Source: Ligula intestinalis
Taxonomy: Eukaryota > Platyhelminthes > Cestoda > Diphyllobothriidea > Diphyllobothriidae
Length of the DNA stretch: 64,000 nucleotides
Direction of reading: 5' to 3'
Assembly (NCBI GenBank): GCA_036362985.1
Contig: JAYGXS010000001.1
Coordinates: 17,613,556 to 17,677,555 of the forward strand
The notes beneath the pieces were generated by a model that was not told where the DNA came from, did no database searches, and worked only from the letters and a program-made list of their open reading frames with translations. The translations under genes and the position numbers were made by a program. How positions within the stretch are numbered: the first letter of the stretch is position 1; the number at the start of each line of letters is the position of its first letter. Positions 10,201 through 19,158 of the stretch are shown one piece after another.

Positions 10201-11933
10201 AATCCGGTTTTTATGGCAACAGATACGGCTTTGATTTCAACAAATCCGGTTTTGATTTCAACAGATCCGGTTTTGGAGGAAAAAAACGGTAGAAGGCTTG
10301 CCGTGTGGCATAAATTGAATCACATTTGGATCGATTTTGCCCGCCTTACTTACCACGCGTATGAAATTTACCATTACGGAACAGCAAACTGACTGCCCAG
10401 GCAGGATTTCCTAAGCAATCATCTAGAATCCGCTAGAACGACTAATAGGCTCATTTAATTGTGAGGGAGGTTTGACAGATTTCCCAAATTCAGTTGACCC
10501 AACTGTGGAAAATCCGCGGCCTCGATGGAAGTCGAACCCACACAGCAGGGATGGCCTTTGCGCAACCAACGCTCTGTCATTTGACCTACGAAGCTCACCG
10601 TGCACTGTGAATTCAATCACACTTGGATCGATTTGCTTGCTAAACCTACTGCTCGTATGGAATCCACCTATACGAACGCAGTAAGCTGACTGCCCAGACA
10701 GGATTTTCTAAGTAATCATCTAAGATCCACCGGATGGACTACTCGGGCTAACCTTGTTTGTTAGGAGTTCGACAGATGTCAATAAAGTAGTCGCCGGCTA
10801 TTAAGCCCACCTCGGGCCCAGACCAAATTGGGCTTAATAAGCGGCGGGCGCATTAACCGGAGTCCTAGTTCTTGATTAGCAAACGCAGGATAGGCACTAT
10901 ACATTACATACGTACTGTATTATGTGCAGAGAGCTTGGTTATGTACAAGAAAAGAATGCTGATTGTCTGTATTTTACGTAATAACAAAATCAAAAAATGA
11001 TTTGCGACACGTTTAAAAAAAGCGGTCTAGTGTCAGTTGTTTTGGAGGAAACTTCACTCACAAGTGTTCCTTGATGTCCTTCTACAGGCTCCAGAAATCG
11101 TCAAATTTTGTGAAATCTGATGCCTGTAGACCGCGTTGCGCACGCAGAGAGATGAGAATCTCACTCTATCCTGTTGGCAAACTGGGCTTTGTTGCCGACG
11201 ATTGGGCTTATAAGCCGGCGGATTTCGCTATGTAAAATTCCGTCCCAAGCTGATTTGGGCTTAATACGCGGCGGGGCTTATTAGCCGTGGGCTTAATAGC
11301 CGGTGACTACTGTACTTCGATGTACACAATTGTGATTAAATACACGGAGCACAGTGAGACTCGCAGATCAATGGTAGAACGTTGGTTGTGCAAAAACTTT
11401 AACTGCCGTGCGGGTTCGACTACCACCGAGGCCACGCATTTTTCACAATTAGGTCAATCGAAATACTTAACTAACGGCTGTCCGCGTCAGAAACATGACA
11501 GTTGAAAAAAGTGCAGGCCTCCAATATCTAAACAGTCAGCAAGACGAGTGAGTGGCATGGGCTACAGTACAGACAAAAATGAAAAAAGTGGAAGTACACA
11601 GAAATACACAGAAGTGAATATAGGAAGACGAGAAAATGTGCATGCAGCACAGCGAGATGGTGTAAGCAAACAGCTAAGAGAAACTATGGTCAAAAAACTC
11701 ACCAATACAGACTCCTTAACATGGACAAGGGGACTCTCGAGGCTGTATATGATCTTCTCCAAGCCGAAGAGGTTTGTCGAAAGATTTACAAAGTCAGCGT
11801 AGTCCTGGTTTATCAATTCTACTAGACTGTTCTTAAGAATATTGAAGTACTGAAGCAGACTGTCGTGAAGGGATTCCAGCGATATGCCCATCTTGAGGCG
11901 ATCGAGAACGAAGTTGTCCTCATCAAAATGTTT
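77..11933 (-). CDS. COG2: COG2, conserved oligomeric Golgi complex subunit 2 (partial, five exons)
   Basis: COG2 is a lobe A subunit of the COG tethering complex, which works at Golgi membranes in retrograde vesicle traffic. Five minus-strand exons join without breaking frame: 11933-11703, 6983-6903, 3304-3108, 3007-2902 and 328-77, giving 289 residues. The first contains ELINQDYADFVNLSTNL, almost identical to the hallmark N-terminal block of animal COG2. The middle exons are coiled-coil-like (KKEFQHSLEERKLLREKK). The fourth has RIDRVAQEYTKLQYF and the fifth LSTYLSIDKLSDAALLY, both matching conserved blocks in order. About 20-25 N-terminal residues (exon 1, upstream of 11933) were not found. 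The C-terminal two thirds (human COG2 is about 738 residues) lie beyond the left edge. The gene runs head-to-tail with ZMYND11 and its introns are packed with repeats. Confidence 0.9.
1249..1282. repeat. (AC)n microsatellite
   Basis: An almost perfect AC dinucleotide run followed by a short A tract, inside the Tigger-type element upstream of the transposase fragment. Confidence 0.95.
1385..1591 (+). pseudogene. N-terminal fragment of Tigger/pogo transposase (psq/CENP-B-type HTH)
   Basis: A 68-codon open frame starting MAKRKPSSRVDLLIVQKVAK. The pattern of a basic start, a helix, then SQRTAAEKLRISRGGLQNFL looks like the first helix-turn-helix of CENP-B/pogo transposases. The DDE catalytic domain is absent, so the fragment cannot transpose. 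If expressed it would be a small DNA-binding peptide; there is no evidence that it is. Confidence 0.6.
2355..2391 (-). ncRNA. Hammerhead-ribozyme-like relic
   Basis: The minus strand reads CCTATGACTAAGG, a hairpin GATTCC-CGAC-GGAATC, then CAAAACGTC. The hammerhead core needs CTGATGA, stem II, GAAA and a GTC cleavage triplet. Here the first box lacks a G (CTATGA) and the second is AAAA, so activity is unlikely. Confidence 0.35.
2425..2606. repeat. 182-bp core repeat, copy 1
   Basis: The sequence between the inverted arms of the snapback element. It is about 95 percent identical by eye to 3641-3821, in the same orientation. It runs from AGGTTTTTGTGC to GAACTGTGGAC. Confidence 0.85.
2645..2680 (+). 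ncRNA. Hammerhead-ribozyme-like relic
   Basis: CTATGA, CTAA, hairpin GGATTCC-CGAC-GGAATCC, then GAAAC and GTC. The second core box, stem II and the GTC triplet are perfect. The first box is CTGATGA with its G missing. GAAAC running directly into GTC fits the very short stem III of Penelope-type hammerheads. Confidence 0.4.
2715..2753 (+). repeat. (TTC)n tail
   Basis: Thirteen TTC units at the end of the right arm of the snapback element. The other copies of this module also end in TTC repeats, so this is the element's tail rather than an unrelated microsatellite. Confidence 0.9.
2902..3007 (-). CDS. COG2: COG2 exon D
   Basis: 106 nt, starting with one base that completes the codon from exon C and ending in phase 0. 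The acceptor is CTGTTTTAG|GTTACA and the donor CCG|GTACTT. The peptide LQEEQRIDRVAQEYTKLQYF then TRKCGDHPFIKDLKP matches the COG2 block that reads ER(I/V)A.E(F/Y)..LQF in other animals. It continues directly into exon E. Confidence 0.88.
3108..3304 (-). CDS. COG2: COG2 exon C
   Basis: 197 nt, entering at phase 0 and leaving at phase 2. The acceptor is CTCGTCTTAG|GAAATT and the donor ACCAC|GTACGC. It encodes EIIHSLLTVAACTTRLQRWL and then a polar Ser/Asp-rich stretch, which corresponds to the helix plus variable linker of animal COG2. The phase-2 end pairs with the single leading base of the next exon across a 100-bp intron. Confidence 0.78.
3641..3821. repeat. 182-bp core repeat, copy 2
   Basis: A second copy of the core at 2425-2606, about 1.2 kb away in the same orientation but without the inverted arms. 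Either it is the resident piece from which the composite arose, or it is an independent copy. Confidence 0.85.
3822..4754. other. Intronic DNA with no recognised feature
   Basis: AT-leaning DNA between COG2 exons B and C. Only short open frames without family similarity were seen. Confidence 0.5.
4755..4882 (-). pseudogene. C-terminal relic of a CR1/Jockey-superfamily reverse transcriptase protein
   Basis: The minus strand reads RWNAFSRRVIGAWNGLPDEV, then VLSKNFETFKHELDSHLL. This is the stereotyped tail of many CR1-like retrotransposon proteins (F..R....WN.LP..VV....F..FK..LD). No catalytic domain is adjacent, consistent with a 5'-truncated insertion. It lies in a COG2 intron in the same orientation as the gene. 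Confidence 0.75.
4883..6059. other. Intronic DNA with no recognised feature
   Basis: Includes a 154-codon plus-strand open frame at 5196-5660 that is Arg-rich and repetitive (ETRYRRTQ-like phrases) and resembles no family. I see no gene here. Confidence 0.5.
6175..6695 (+). repeat. About 520-bp dispersed repeat, copy 1
   Basis: Starts near CCATCCCACATCAGGCGACC. Landmarks shared by three copies, in order, are a CCACCTCAGGCGACC-like start, AAAAGCCGTGGC..GGAG, TGTGGCCTTTATGGCGCTC, GCGCCAGCCGCCTGCGCCCT and a final CATCGTCGA. The other copies are at 13045-13590 and 46962-47525, all in the same orientation. No coding potential or terminal repeats were seen, so its class is unknown. It is preceded by a T-rich pyrimidine tract (6060-6125). 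Confidence 0.75.
6903..6983 (-). CDS. COG2: COG2 exon B with a GC donor site
   Basis: 81 nt, 27 codons, phase 0 in and out. It encodes AVLADIQKTKKEFQHSLEER followed by KLLREKK, the charged helix that follows the signature exon in COG2. The acceptor is TTTAATTTAG|GCT. The only in-frame donor is AAG|GCAAGC, the recognised minority GC-AG class. Reading through would meet a stop nine codons later. Confidence 0.8.
7759..7984. mobile_element. Long-inverted-repeat MITE (226 bp)
   Basis: Almost the whole element is one imperfect palindrome. The left end reads GTTAACTAAATTAACTATGC and the right end is its near complement; the arms remain alignable for about 90 bp. A copy containing mainly the right half lies at 8535-8680. 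No transposase is present. Confidence 0.7.
8535..8680. repeat. Partial copy of the 7759-7984 MITE with its flank
   Basis: Shares the pyrimidine-rich GACCCCTACCCCCTCCCCCA-like block, CTACCAACCCGCATAG and the GTTAAC end. Similarity continues into the flank (CGATAAAAAT..TACA..CCTGAAG, AAAACAAACGTATGTT). The repeated unit therefore extends beyond the palindrome, and a diverged version of it recurs at 18.9-19.1 kb and 19.9-20.0 kb. Confidence 0.65.
8734..9020 (-). mobile_element. tRNA-derived SINE, family B
   Basis: The minus strand contains a tRNA-like head: GGCTCAACGGTTAGGGCATT (box A region) and GCAAGTTCGAAACTCG (box B region). The body contains GTTGGGTAT and CTGACGACGGC, and the tail is GTCGGTAATACAT. 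Flanks ACAAACGTATGTT (8721-8733) and CCAAATGTATGTT (9021-9033) form a 13-bp target duplication with two mismatches. The neighbouring repeat provides the empty-site order. Confidence 0.75.
9557..10289 (+). mobile_element. Tc1/IS630-type DNA transposon relic with long terminal inverted repeats
   Basis: The termini are inverted repeats of 90 bp or more beginning CCGGTTTTTTCCTCC; the right end has one base changed. TA is duplicated at 9555-9556 and 10290-10291. Each terminus carries tandem subterminal units of about 22 bp (ACCGGATCTGTTGAAATC-like), with two extra units on the right. The interior encodes the end of a DDE transposase (9769-10095). Confidence 0.8.
9769..10095 (+). pseudogene. Transposase C-terminal part, IS630/Tc1 DDE family, one internal stop
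   Basis: One frame reads DILDDDGEFIIVMDNVRFHH, a stop in the middle, then YSPFLNPYEEVFSQIKSNMR and on to FSLSNAHRD. VMDN is the second catalytic Asp and NPYEE the third acidic residue, about 33 residues apart, as in DD33-34E/D transposases. The upstream part with the first Asp is missing, so it is non-functional. Confidence 0.75.
10461..10760 (-). mobile_element. tRNA-like SINE, family A, copy 2
   Basis: In tandem with copy 1 and in the same orientation. The minus strand has GTAGGTCAAATGACAGAGCG and TGTGTGGGTTCGACTTCC, then a body with GTTGGGTCAACTGAATTTGG. It shows the undisrupted order (GACCTACGAAGCTC) at the site where copy 1 is interrupted. Confidence 0.7.
10785..11312 (-). mobile_element. 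Tigger/pogo MITE, 528 bp, inverted relative to 883-1765
   Basis: Same termini (AAGTAGTCGCCGGCTATTAA on the left, with the first base mutated; GGTGACTACTG on the right) and a flanking TA on each side. Internal blocks match the 883-bp element in reverse order, but the transposase fragment is deleted. Confidence 0.8.
11355..11470 (+). mobile_element. tRNA-like SINE, family A, copy 3 (plus strand)
   Basis: Reads CAGATCAATGGTAGAACGTTGG and GTGCGGGTTCGACTACCACC, the A- and B-box regions of family A, followed by a weakly matching body (TTAGGTCAATCGAAATAC). Confidence 0.55.
11703..11933 (-). CDS. COG2: COG2 exon A (N-terminal signature exon)
   Basis: 231 nt, 77 codons, phase 0 at both ends. The acceptor is ...CCCTTACAG before AAACAT and the donor is TTG|GTGAGT. 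The peptide runs from KHFDEDNFVLDRLK through YFNILKNSLVELINQDYADF to SPLVHVKESVL, which is the most conserved part of COG2. An open frame continues past the donor but has no family similarity, so the splice site is preferred. Confidence 0.92.
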
Positions 11934-13044
11934 CTGTAAGGGACATTCGACACACAGAGAACATGAAAGCCGACAAAAAACTCAAGCTCGTTTCTAGAAG
12001 CAATCACAGTTGACGAGGGCGTACTAGATTAGACAGGCTATTGGAGGAAAGTGGATAGCGCTATCCTACGTCAGCTGTCTGCTTGAGTATGCCATAAAGC
12101 ATAATAGGCAGAACACCAGTGGGAATCTATGTTTCGCCGATCGTAATGGGCACTCAAACACGACACCGCTGAAGTATTGACTTAAGAGGTAGCCCTTCTA
12201 AACGGTAAACAAGTGTGATAAACAACAAAAACTGAAGTGGCTGCGTTTTCAAAAGCAGCATGCAGACAGGCGCAGACTTCTCGCTATCACGCCAGTTTCT
12301 CATCTATGCTGCGTTAAAAGTACGTTTTAGTCTTCAGAGGCAGCTTAAGAAATTTGTTTTGATACCTAAAGACTGTGGTGTAGATCATGAATCATCATTT
12401 CAGGTCAGCGATGTGGAGCTCAGGGGACACAATTGATGATTGATGGTGGAAAATATATCGATCAGAAGTGGTGTAAATAAACGAGCCACCAGCAATTGAG
12501 AGATACAAGGAAATTCGGAGCAAGCCAAAAACAATACTTCATAGATCGTCAGCAAATGAACGTCAAAAGGACATCAATAGGTTCTGCAAAACAACAGGCT
12601 CGCCTTAGTCAAACTTCATAAAGGTATTGCTTTGCTTCGATCCACATACAGCTGCTTTCGACGATGATCCGGATGGTACTTTTCCACGGGCGGCAGTGGA
12701 CCTCGAAAGCTATACGCACTCTTTTCTCCCCATACGAAGCTTAGTCGCGGAACCACATCCACATTTTATCCTACTTAATCGAACCCAGTATTATTGAGTA
12801 GATCTCTTCAATGTCCGCGATTACTCAGTGATGCCAAATTGCAAGCGACAATGTACTGAACACCTGGGCAGGGTGATCACGTGCCCACGTCACTTCGATA
12901 ATCCTTCTTGGATGATCCGATTTCTCCCCCAGGATATTGTTTCAAGGACTGTAAGCAGTCCTCTAAATTCAGACCTCTAAATTCAAACTAAACCTAGCAA
13001 CTAGTCCAGTGTATGCCTGTGCGGAATAGCCGACTGCGCCCATT
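11934..13044. other. No feature recognised (upstream of COG2 exon A)
   Basis: The missing first COG2 exon should lie here or further right, before ZMYND11 ends at 21283. I could not identify an exon ending in the expected motif. Confidence 0.4.
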
Positions 13045-13590
13045 CCGCCTCAAGCCCGATCAGCTAGGCGGTGACTTGTTGCTGGTGGCGAGGGAGAAAG
13101 CGAGGTCGATCCTCAGCTCATTTTTTTCCTATTATAATCGATCTGACGCAGTGGAAGCTATCATGGTGCGCTAAAAGCCGTGGCTTGGAGGATCGCCAAC
13201 GAACGGGACAACTCGGACACCGCAGTCAGCCCAGTGTGTGCCTTATTGTGTAGTGGCTGAATGGCCAGCTGAAAGTCAGGCTACAATGGCTCCTTCTTAC
13301 TGCAGCCTTTATTGCGCTACTGCACATGCGGGAGCCTAGCTAGTAAGGTGTGCTGTTGATAGGTATACTGCAGTGTTAGCCGCGCCAGCCGCCTGCGCTC
13401 TCCCCTATCTTCAGTCTTGTCGACTCTGTCACAGGCACAAGTGTGGGAGTGGTGAAAGAATGGGGTAGATCCAGCTAGTTTACTTACACTGTAATCTAGC
13501 CATAGCCACTGCGTCTGCCTTCAGTGTACTGGAGCTCGCGGTGAACATTGTAGACGACAGTCGAAATAGCAGAGTGGCCGACTGCTGGAC
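13045..13590 (+). repeat. About 520-bp dispersed repeat, copy 2
   Basis: Shares GATCAGCTAGGCGGTG, AAAAGCCGTGGCTTGGAGG, GCGCCAGCCGCCTGCGCTCT and the CATTGTAGACGACAGTCG end with copies 1 and 3. Confidence 0.75.
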
Positions 13591-15869
13591 TTAGAGACAT
13601 GCTGCAATGGCTCCTTCGTAACGTATTTTTGGCGGTGCTCTTATACACGTGGTATCCAACTCGCTCGCTCCTTTTTGAGTGAAACCTGCTGTTCTTTGCG
13701 GCGCCAGGTCAACTGTGGTCTGCACAGACAGCCTGTCTAGTCTCTACATCGTCGCATAAAACCCCCACTGACCGGCTCGGAGAGTGGACTGATGTATGGG
13801 GGGTGGGAAGGGATGGATGGAAGAAAAGAGATCGAATCTCGGCAAAAATTCCTCAGTATAAGCAATCCAACGCCTTCGCATCCAGCACGATACTCTAAAA
13901 TCTTTTAAGGTTTCCCCAAATACTAGGGCTAAATCGGTCCTAGTTGCATGATGGAGAGTGGGGCTAAAATAGCTGCCTCCTCTGTGACAATCCCACATTC
14001 AGTTGGAATTCGAGGCACCCTTTTGTTCTTTGTGCGAAATCTCGCCCCTTGTGTGTGTGTGTCCGCAACACGCGTAGCCAGGCAGTTTGTCACTGTCAAC
14101 CGCCAACTGCACCAAATCCACCTAGGGTCTTCTTGCTTCTATTATGCAACTGGGTCCAGTAGGTTAGAGGACAACGGAGAGTGCACGGGGTGGATGCAGC
14201 TAAAGCATACCTTCATTTTAAACTCATTGAACAGCGCAGTCACCGTCTCTGCGCCCACTAACCCTCCTTGTGGAAAATACTTGCATAATCTATACTACTG
14301 ATGGTTTTTTGGCGGCTTGTGAGCATTACACGGCTAGCCCACAGTCGCTACTGAACTTCGGCCCAAATATTCATATACAATTATGTTCTGCACCTGCAGA
14401 CCCTTGAATATACTGACCTACTTCAAGTTCGAAGTTAATTTCTGAGGAAAGTTAAGAGCTACAATTTGAAAACTGGAGTGTCCACCAGAAACCACAGAAT
14501 GGAGACTGGGGTACCATTTGGTAGGCCAAATCTCTCGCAGCTGTGCCCTGCATCGACAGAATATAGGCGAAGTACGTGTGTGGGATTTAAGGTAGTACCC
14601 CTGCTGCCAATATAACCAATAATTACACGTCTGTGTTACACGGCGAATGTCGTTCACCATTTTGTAAGCCTTCACTTGACAGTGTTTAAAAAATCCAAGT
14701 ATCTTTGATTGGTGTACTGGGAAATAGATGGAGACACCTACCTTTGCCTACCCGAAGCCATTGCCTAATCGGTTCTTGTACAACGTGCACGCCGTGGCTA
14801 AGCCTGCAGAGGAGAAGCGAGGGCGCTGAGACCAAACTCCTGTCCTCTATAAGTAGCCACGCCCATGGGACGCTCAACAGCCAGGGGTTTGGCTTAGAGT
14901 ACAGGGACTATAGCATACTATTGGGGGGAACGGTCAAAACACTATAGCATAAGGTCACACAGTCAGAACCGTCTCCTTAGAGACAAAGTGGACTTACTTC
15001 TCATGCACCTAACATTATTGCCCACCTTCTACGCACTGTGCATGCGGACTGAACGCCCGGAGGCTCAGTACACGCGAATTTATCTATCGCGACTGATCTC
15101 CAGCTGCATTCGGTGGACAAATTCGATCAACTATATCGGTCAATAACTTAACCCCGTGATATTTGGACGAGTTCACCATAAGCTCACGGTCACTGATTCT
15201 GAGGAGTCTCGTCTTCAGGACAAAACGAGCTCCAGTAAGGCTCTGGGCTTCTCAGCCTTCACGAATATACTGACTAGTTACCTACCTCATTCAACTGAGA
15301 CACTACATCATGTAGGTCATAATATTCGGACGCTACCATTATAAAGTATTTGAGTTCGATAAGCCAGCGTCCTGGTGTAAAGTATACACAATCTTAATCG
15401 AGTATAACAGCTCAGAGGATGTACGTAACGACAGGATGCAACCTTGTTGAGCGCCAGGCGGGATGGTTGGGTGAACCTGTTACCAACAGGAATTAGCACG
15501 CTTGATATCAGGCCTGGTTCATAGTTGCGATCATTGCCAAAGTCACCTGCTTCCACTATTTACCGCACTGACCCAAAATAATTGGTGTTGGCGTCCGCAA
15601 TTCAGTCAATAAAGGAAATTTGCCGGTTACTGGTAACAAATTAATGGCAGTGTGAGCATACACATGTGGCTTGAAACCCGGTTTAGTTGCATACCCACAA
15701 CCAGCGAAGGAAAATGACACAGAAATTTACAGCAAGCTTGACGGTTCTCACAATCGCTTGTATCTCTTCTAGCAAAGACGAGCACAAAGATGATGGAGTC
15801 CCTAGCAATTCTGCATAACTTGCAGAAGAGCATTGTCATGAGCCTATACTAGGAACCTAAATTTGCCGG
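13591..15869. other. No recognised gene
   Basis: Only short unsupported open frames (for example 13948-14301 on the plus strand) without family features. Confidence 0.4.
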
Positions 15870-16060
15870 GACTTATGTGCCAGCAGTAAAGTTGCCAACA
15901 CCGTCGCGACTCGGTAGATAGGGCCGACCACTGACTGGGCTATTACAGCGGTAGACATTTTGGGTGTCGCCGACTTTTGAGGTCTGTTCCATTAAACTAG
16001 CCACTTGGATCCAACAGCTACTAAGATCATCCCTATCCGGCATTTTCCTCAGTAACGGGA
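15870..16060 (-). pseudogene. RTE-type retrotransposon fragment
   Basis: The minus strand reads WIQVASLMEQTSKVGDTQNV then YR. This aligns with IATSMEQASNVGDTRKLYQ of the RTE-like element at 59639-59241, in the linker between endonuclease and reverse transcriptase. A short, decayed insertion. Confidence 0.6.
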
Positions 16061-17632
16061 GCTGTCTGCACAGTCCACACTGACCAGTCACCGCGGATCC
16101 GTTTACTGAGGCCGAGTCAGTTATCCCATGGCGTTTAAAAGCAATCATGCGTAGCCGCAAGAGTTACGTGCCCCAAGTCCCGGCTGCATTACACTATCGT
16201 AATTTGACGACACTGAGACACCTTCCCTGAATTGTGTTGGATCGCAAGCGAGAAGTTAAGGTAAAAGTGTGTACGAAGGAGGACACGGTCTGCCTCATAG
16301 GTGTTGCCAGTTTCGACACCAGGTCTTGATTTATAGTCGTGTTTACCTTAAAGAAACTTCACATCGGCTTAAATTTTGCCAATTTGTCTGACCTGGCGAC
16401 CGTCACTGGATTATCGAATTAACAGAGGCAGGCCGCTTGGCCGATGTCTCGAGTTACAGAATAAGTTCTAGCTGAATTTTTAAGGGCCAAAGGAAACAAA
16501 ACCACGTCCCCTTTATTCCGAAAAATGCTTACGAGCACCGCGGGAATGGAATAACGATTGCCAGCAAGGGCGCGGAGAATAAGAGAGAATTGGCGACTGA
16601 GGTACCAAGCCGGAGGATCGATTTGTTGGCACCAACACGAGTGAAGGTTTAATAGGACTGGGAGCATAAGGCTTGGTGAGCAAGGGGTGGAAAGATTATT
16701 AGTTTACGGTGTACTGTACAGAACTCGTGGAGGTTGGTACGCCCCAACCCATGTATTTGCCATCATGCATACTTACGCATCGCGGGAGAACCTGGACGGC
16801 CGGCGTTACTGTTAGGAGCCAGCCTAACCCATTCGTTTGCACGATGTCCTGGTGAGTTGCTACCACGCCATGTTATCGATCCGCCACTACATGCAGTGCA
16901 TGTAGTGATGAAGCGCAAGCTGCCGCCAGGCTTCGGACTTCAAAACGCCGGTCGGATGGGTCAGAAGACCAATCGACTCGCTGCTCGCTTGAGGACAGTA
17001 TCTGATTGGTCCGATCTGAAGCATACTAGGAACGCTTTGCTTGCCTTTAATACACTGTACTATGTAGGCTAATAGGCTTACATTCTTGCTCTTGTGTTGT
17101 GTTCTCCTTTGGGGATTCGAACAAGACGTAATTGGTTGGCGAACATTTAAGCTTGTGAAAAGATTAGAAAGCTCACAAAACAGACTTTTCCACCCACTGA
17201 TAGTCCATCTATTGTGGATTATCGTCATCCCAAAAACGCAGCAGTGACTGGCGTTTGTAGTGAGGCCGAATGCCATAGCATTAATTTTTCTGTCTATAAA
17301 CCTCCCATGTTCCAATAGACATACATAATCTAGACAACTGGGGATGACCGACGTGATTTATCCACTTTTACGCACACCACACACGTTCTGGCGAGTTGGA
17401 ACAATAACGGGTCACTGCACACTAACACTCAAAACTAAAAACGTAACTAAGCCGTCGGGAATCACAGCCATGAGTTGCGAAGGCAACTGTTTCCGCTGGC
17501 ACTGCCATTGCTACCTTTCAGACTTAAAGGCGTGAGATTCTAAACCCAGACAGTCTACAGTTTGAAACGTTAGTCCGTTCGGATACGTATGTTGTGGTAA
17601 TAGTGCTGAAAATTCGATTCCCAGGTGGTAAA
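16061..17632. other. No recognised gene
   Basis: The longest frame, 142 codons at 16887-17315 (minus), has no family similarity that I can see. Confidence 0.4.
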
Positions 17633-18378
17633 TCAGAAGAAAGAGGGGCGTTCACCGGGAGAATTTTGCTACAAGCCTGGCGTTTCGGGTAGTAGTCTCG
17701 TCTACCCACCTTCAGAGAATGGATACTCTGGCTCACTGTCCTCGTCTTTCTGAGGTCCTTTCTTGCGTGCGACTGTTCTACCAATCATGTTTGAGTCACT
17801 GTGTGTGTCTCTTGCCTTCTTATCTGGGGACGGACGCAGCATCGAACAACGGGGACCGGGTACAAGTCCGGGCACCACGGGGGACGATGGACCGAACGCT
17901 CAGGAGGCCAACACTAACGCACGCGAGATTAGCACGCGGACAGCCAACACCGCAGCCAACGTTTGCATGCCGGGAACGACTCGAGACACCACGGGGGGTG
18001 ACGGGACGAACACACAGGGGGCTGACACCAGTGCAAGCAAAATTACCACACGGTCAGCCAACGCCGCGGCCAACAGGCTTATTCCGAGCACCAATCATGG
18101 TGTCACAAAAGGCCACGGACGAACACACAGGGGGCCGGCACCAAAATAAGCGACACGGCGACAGACAGGAGACCGAGAGACAAGGAAACTGAAGACGCGG
18201 CGAGAGACACACACAGTGGCTCCAACATGATTGGTAGAACAGGCACACGCAAGAAAGGACGGCATGAAGACTAGGGCCGTAAGCCAGAGTATCCATTCTT
18301 TGAAGATGGGTAGATAACTACCCGAAACCTCAGGCTTGTAATAAACCTCTCCCGGTGAACCCTCCCTTTTTCTTCTGA
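17633..18378. mobile_element. Foldback element with internal minisatellite
   Basis: Inverted arms of about 180 bp (17633-17818 and 18199-18378). Both start TCAGAAGAAA and share GTTTCGGGTAGT, AATGGATACTCTGGCT, TCCTTTCTTGCGTG and GTTCTACCAATCATGTT. Between them is a GC-rich 114-bp tandem repeat. No transposase is present, so it is probably a non-autonomous foldback element. Confidence 0.7.
17873..18170 (+). repeat. 114-bp minisatellite, about 2.6 units
   Basis: Units begin near 17873, 17987 and 18101. 114 is divisible by three, so one frame stays open and gives 38-residue Thr/Ala/Asn-rich repeats (GTTGDDGPNAQEANT, DTTGGDGTNTQGADT). That open frame (17763-18149) is a product of the period, with no sign of a real protein. 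Confidence 0.8.
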
Positions 18379-18451
18379 CATATGTTGTAGTTTAAAACGC
18401 GAAGACAGAGCCTGCCTAGTAGTCTGATAGTGGATTCATCAACACATCCAT

Positions 18452-19158
18452 AGGTGACGGGTGGTGAAACGGCTTACAGTATGGACTAGTTTCGAAATCG
18501 GCAAGAAAGCCCTTTCGGGTTGTTGGATAGTAATGCCTACAGATGTGAATGAGCACAACGCTTAGACCGTCTCCCCCTAAAAGTGACGAATGTTACCTGT
18601 CATTAAGTTCGGCCTCATCTGCGGCACAGCGAAATCCCGAGACTCACAAATGTTGATTCGCAGGGATAGGAATCAAGAAAATCGTACGCAATCCACTAAT
18701 GCCCGGTTCGACAGCTTAAATGAACTTTTAGCACAGAGGGTTGTGGTCCGCGCGCCTCGACGGAATTTTCCAAAGGATAATAGCGCCGAAGAATAAAGGT
18801 CGAGCAAGTAAACACGCTTGCGCGCCACTACCCAACGTCCTCAACACGCAGGCGCTAACATGCATGAGACTAGGGGACACCGAGATGACTAATTACACTC
18901 CCCCTCGCCCCTCCCCTCCCCACCCTACCCCCAGGACAACATAAACACTGCACATAACTGGCCCATGTCAATGTACCGGCCGAAGAGGAATGAAGGAAAA
19001 CAATTGTCTGCCAATACGGCTTTTCAAACACGCTTCAGTCAGACGCATTTCTATCCCTGCGAGGCTGGCGGCCGAAGTCGTCCGAAAACGAAACAGCCAA
19101 ACATGGGAAAAACGCCAAGACAGAACCTGTATAATTTTGGGTTAATCGACCCATTCCC
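18452..19158 (+). repeat. 707-bp tandem duplication, unit 1
   Basis: Starts GGTGACGGGTGGTGAAACGG. Runs through CGGGTTGTTGGATAGTAATG, CGCGCCTCGACGGAATTTTC and ATGACTAATTACACTCCCC to CGAGGCTGGCGGCCGAAGTC. Unit 2 follows directly, roughly 85 percent identical by eye. Its ATGACTAATTACA (18883-18895) is the empty version of the insertion site used in unit 2. Confidence 0.8.

Larger units (their letters stand above)
9430..10452 (-). mobile_element. tRNA-like SINE, family A, copy 1 (split by a DNA transposon)
   Basis: The two halves (9430-9556 and 10290-10452) align continuously with the intact tandem neighbour at 10461-10760. The minus strand has the tRNA-like GTAGCCCAATGGTAGAGCG (box A) and GTGTGGGATCGACTCC (box B). 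A 733-bp Tc1/IS630-type element interrupts it exactly at a TA, which is duplicated. Confidence 0.7.

Noticed and set aside
17719..18192. 157-codon frame that looks like a repetitive secreted protein
   Set aside because: Generated by the 114-bp minisatellite inside a foldback element. No signal peptide, splice context or family match.
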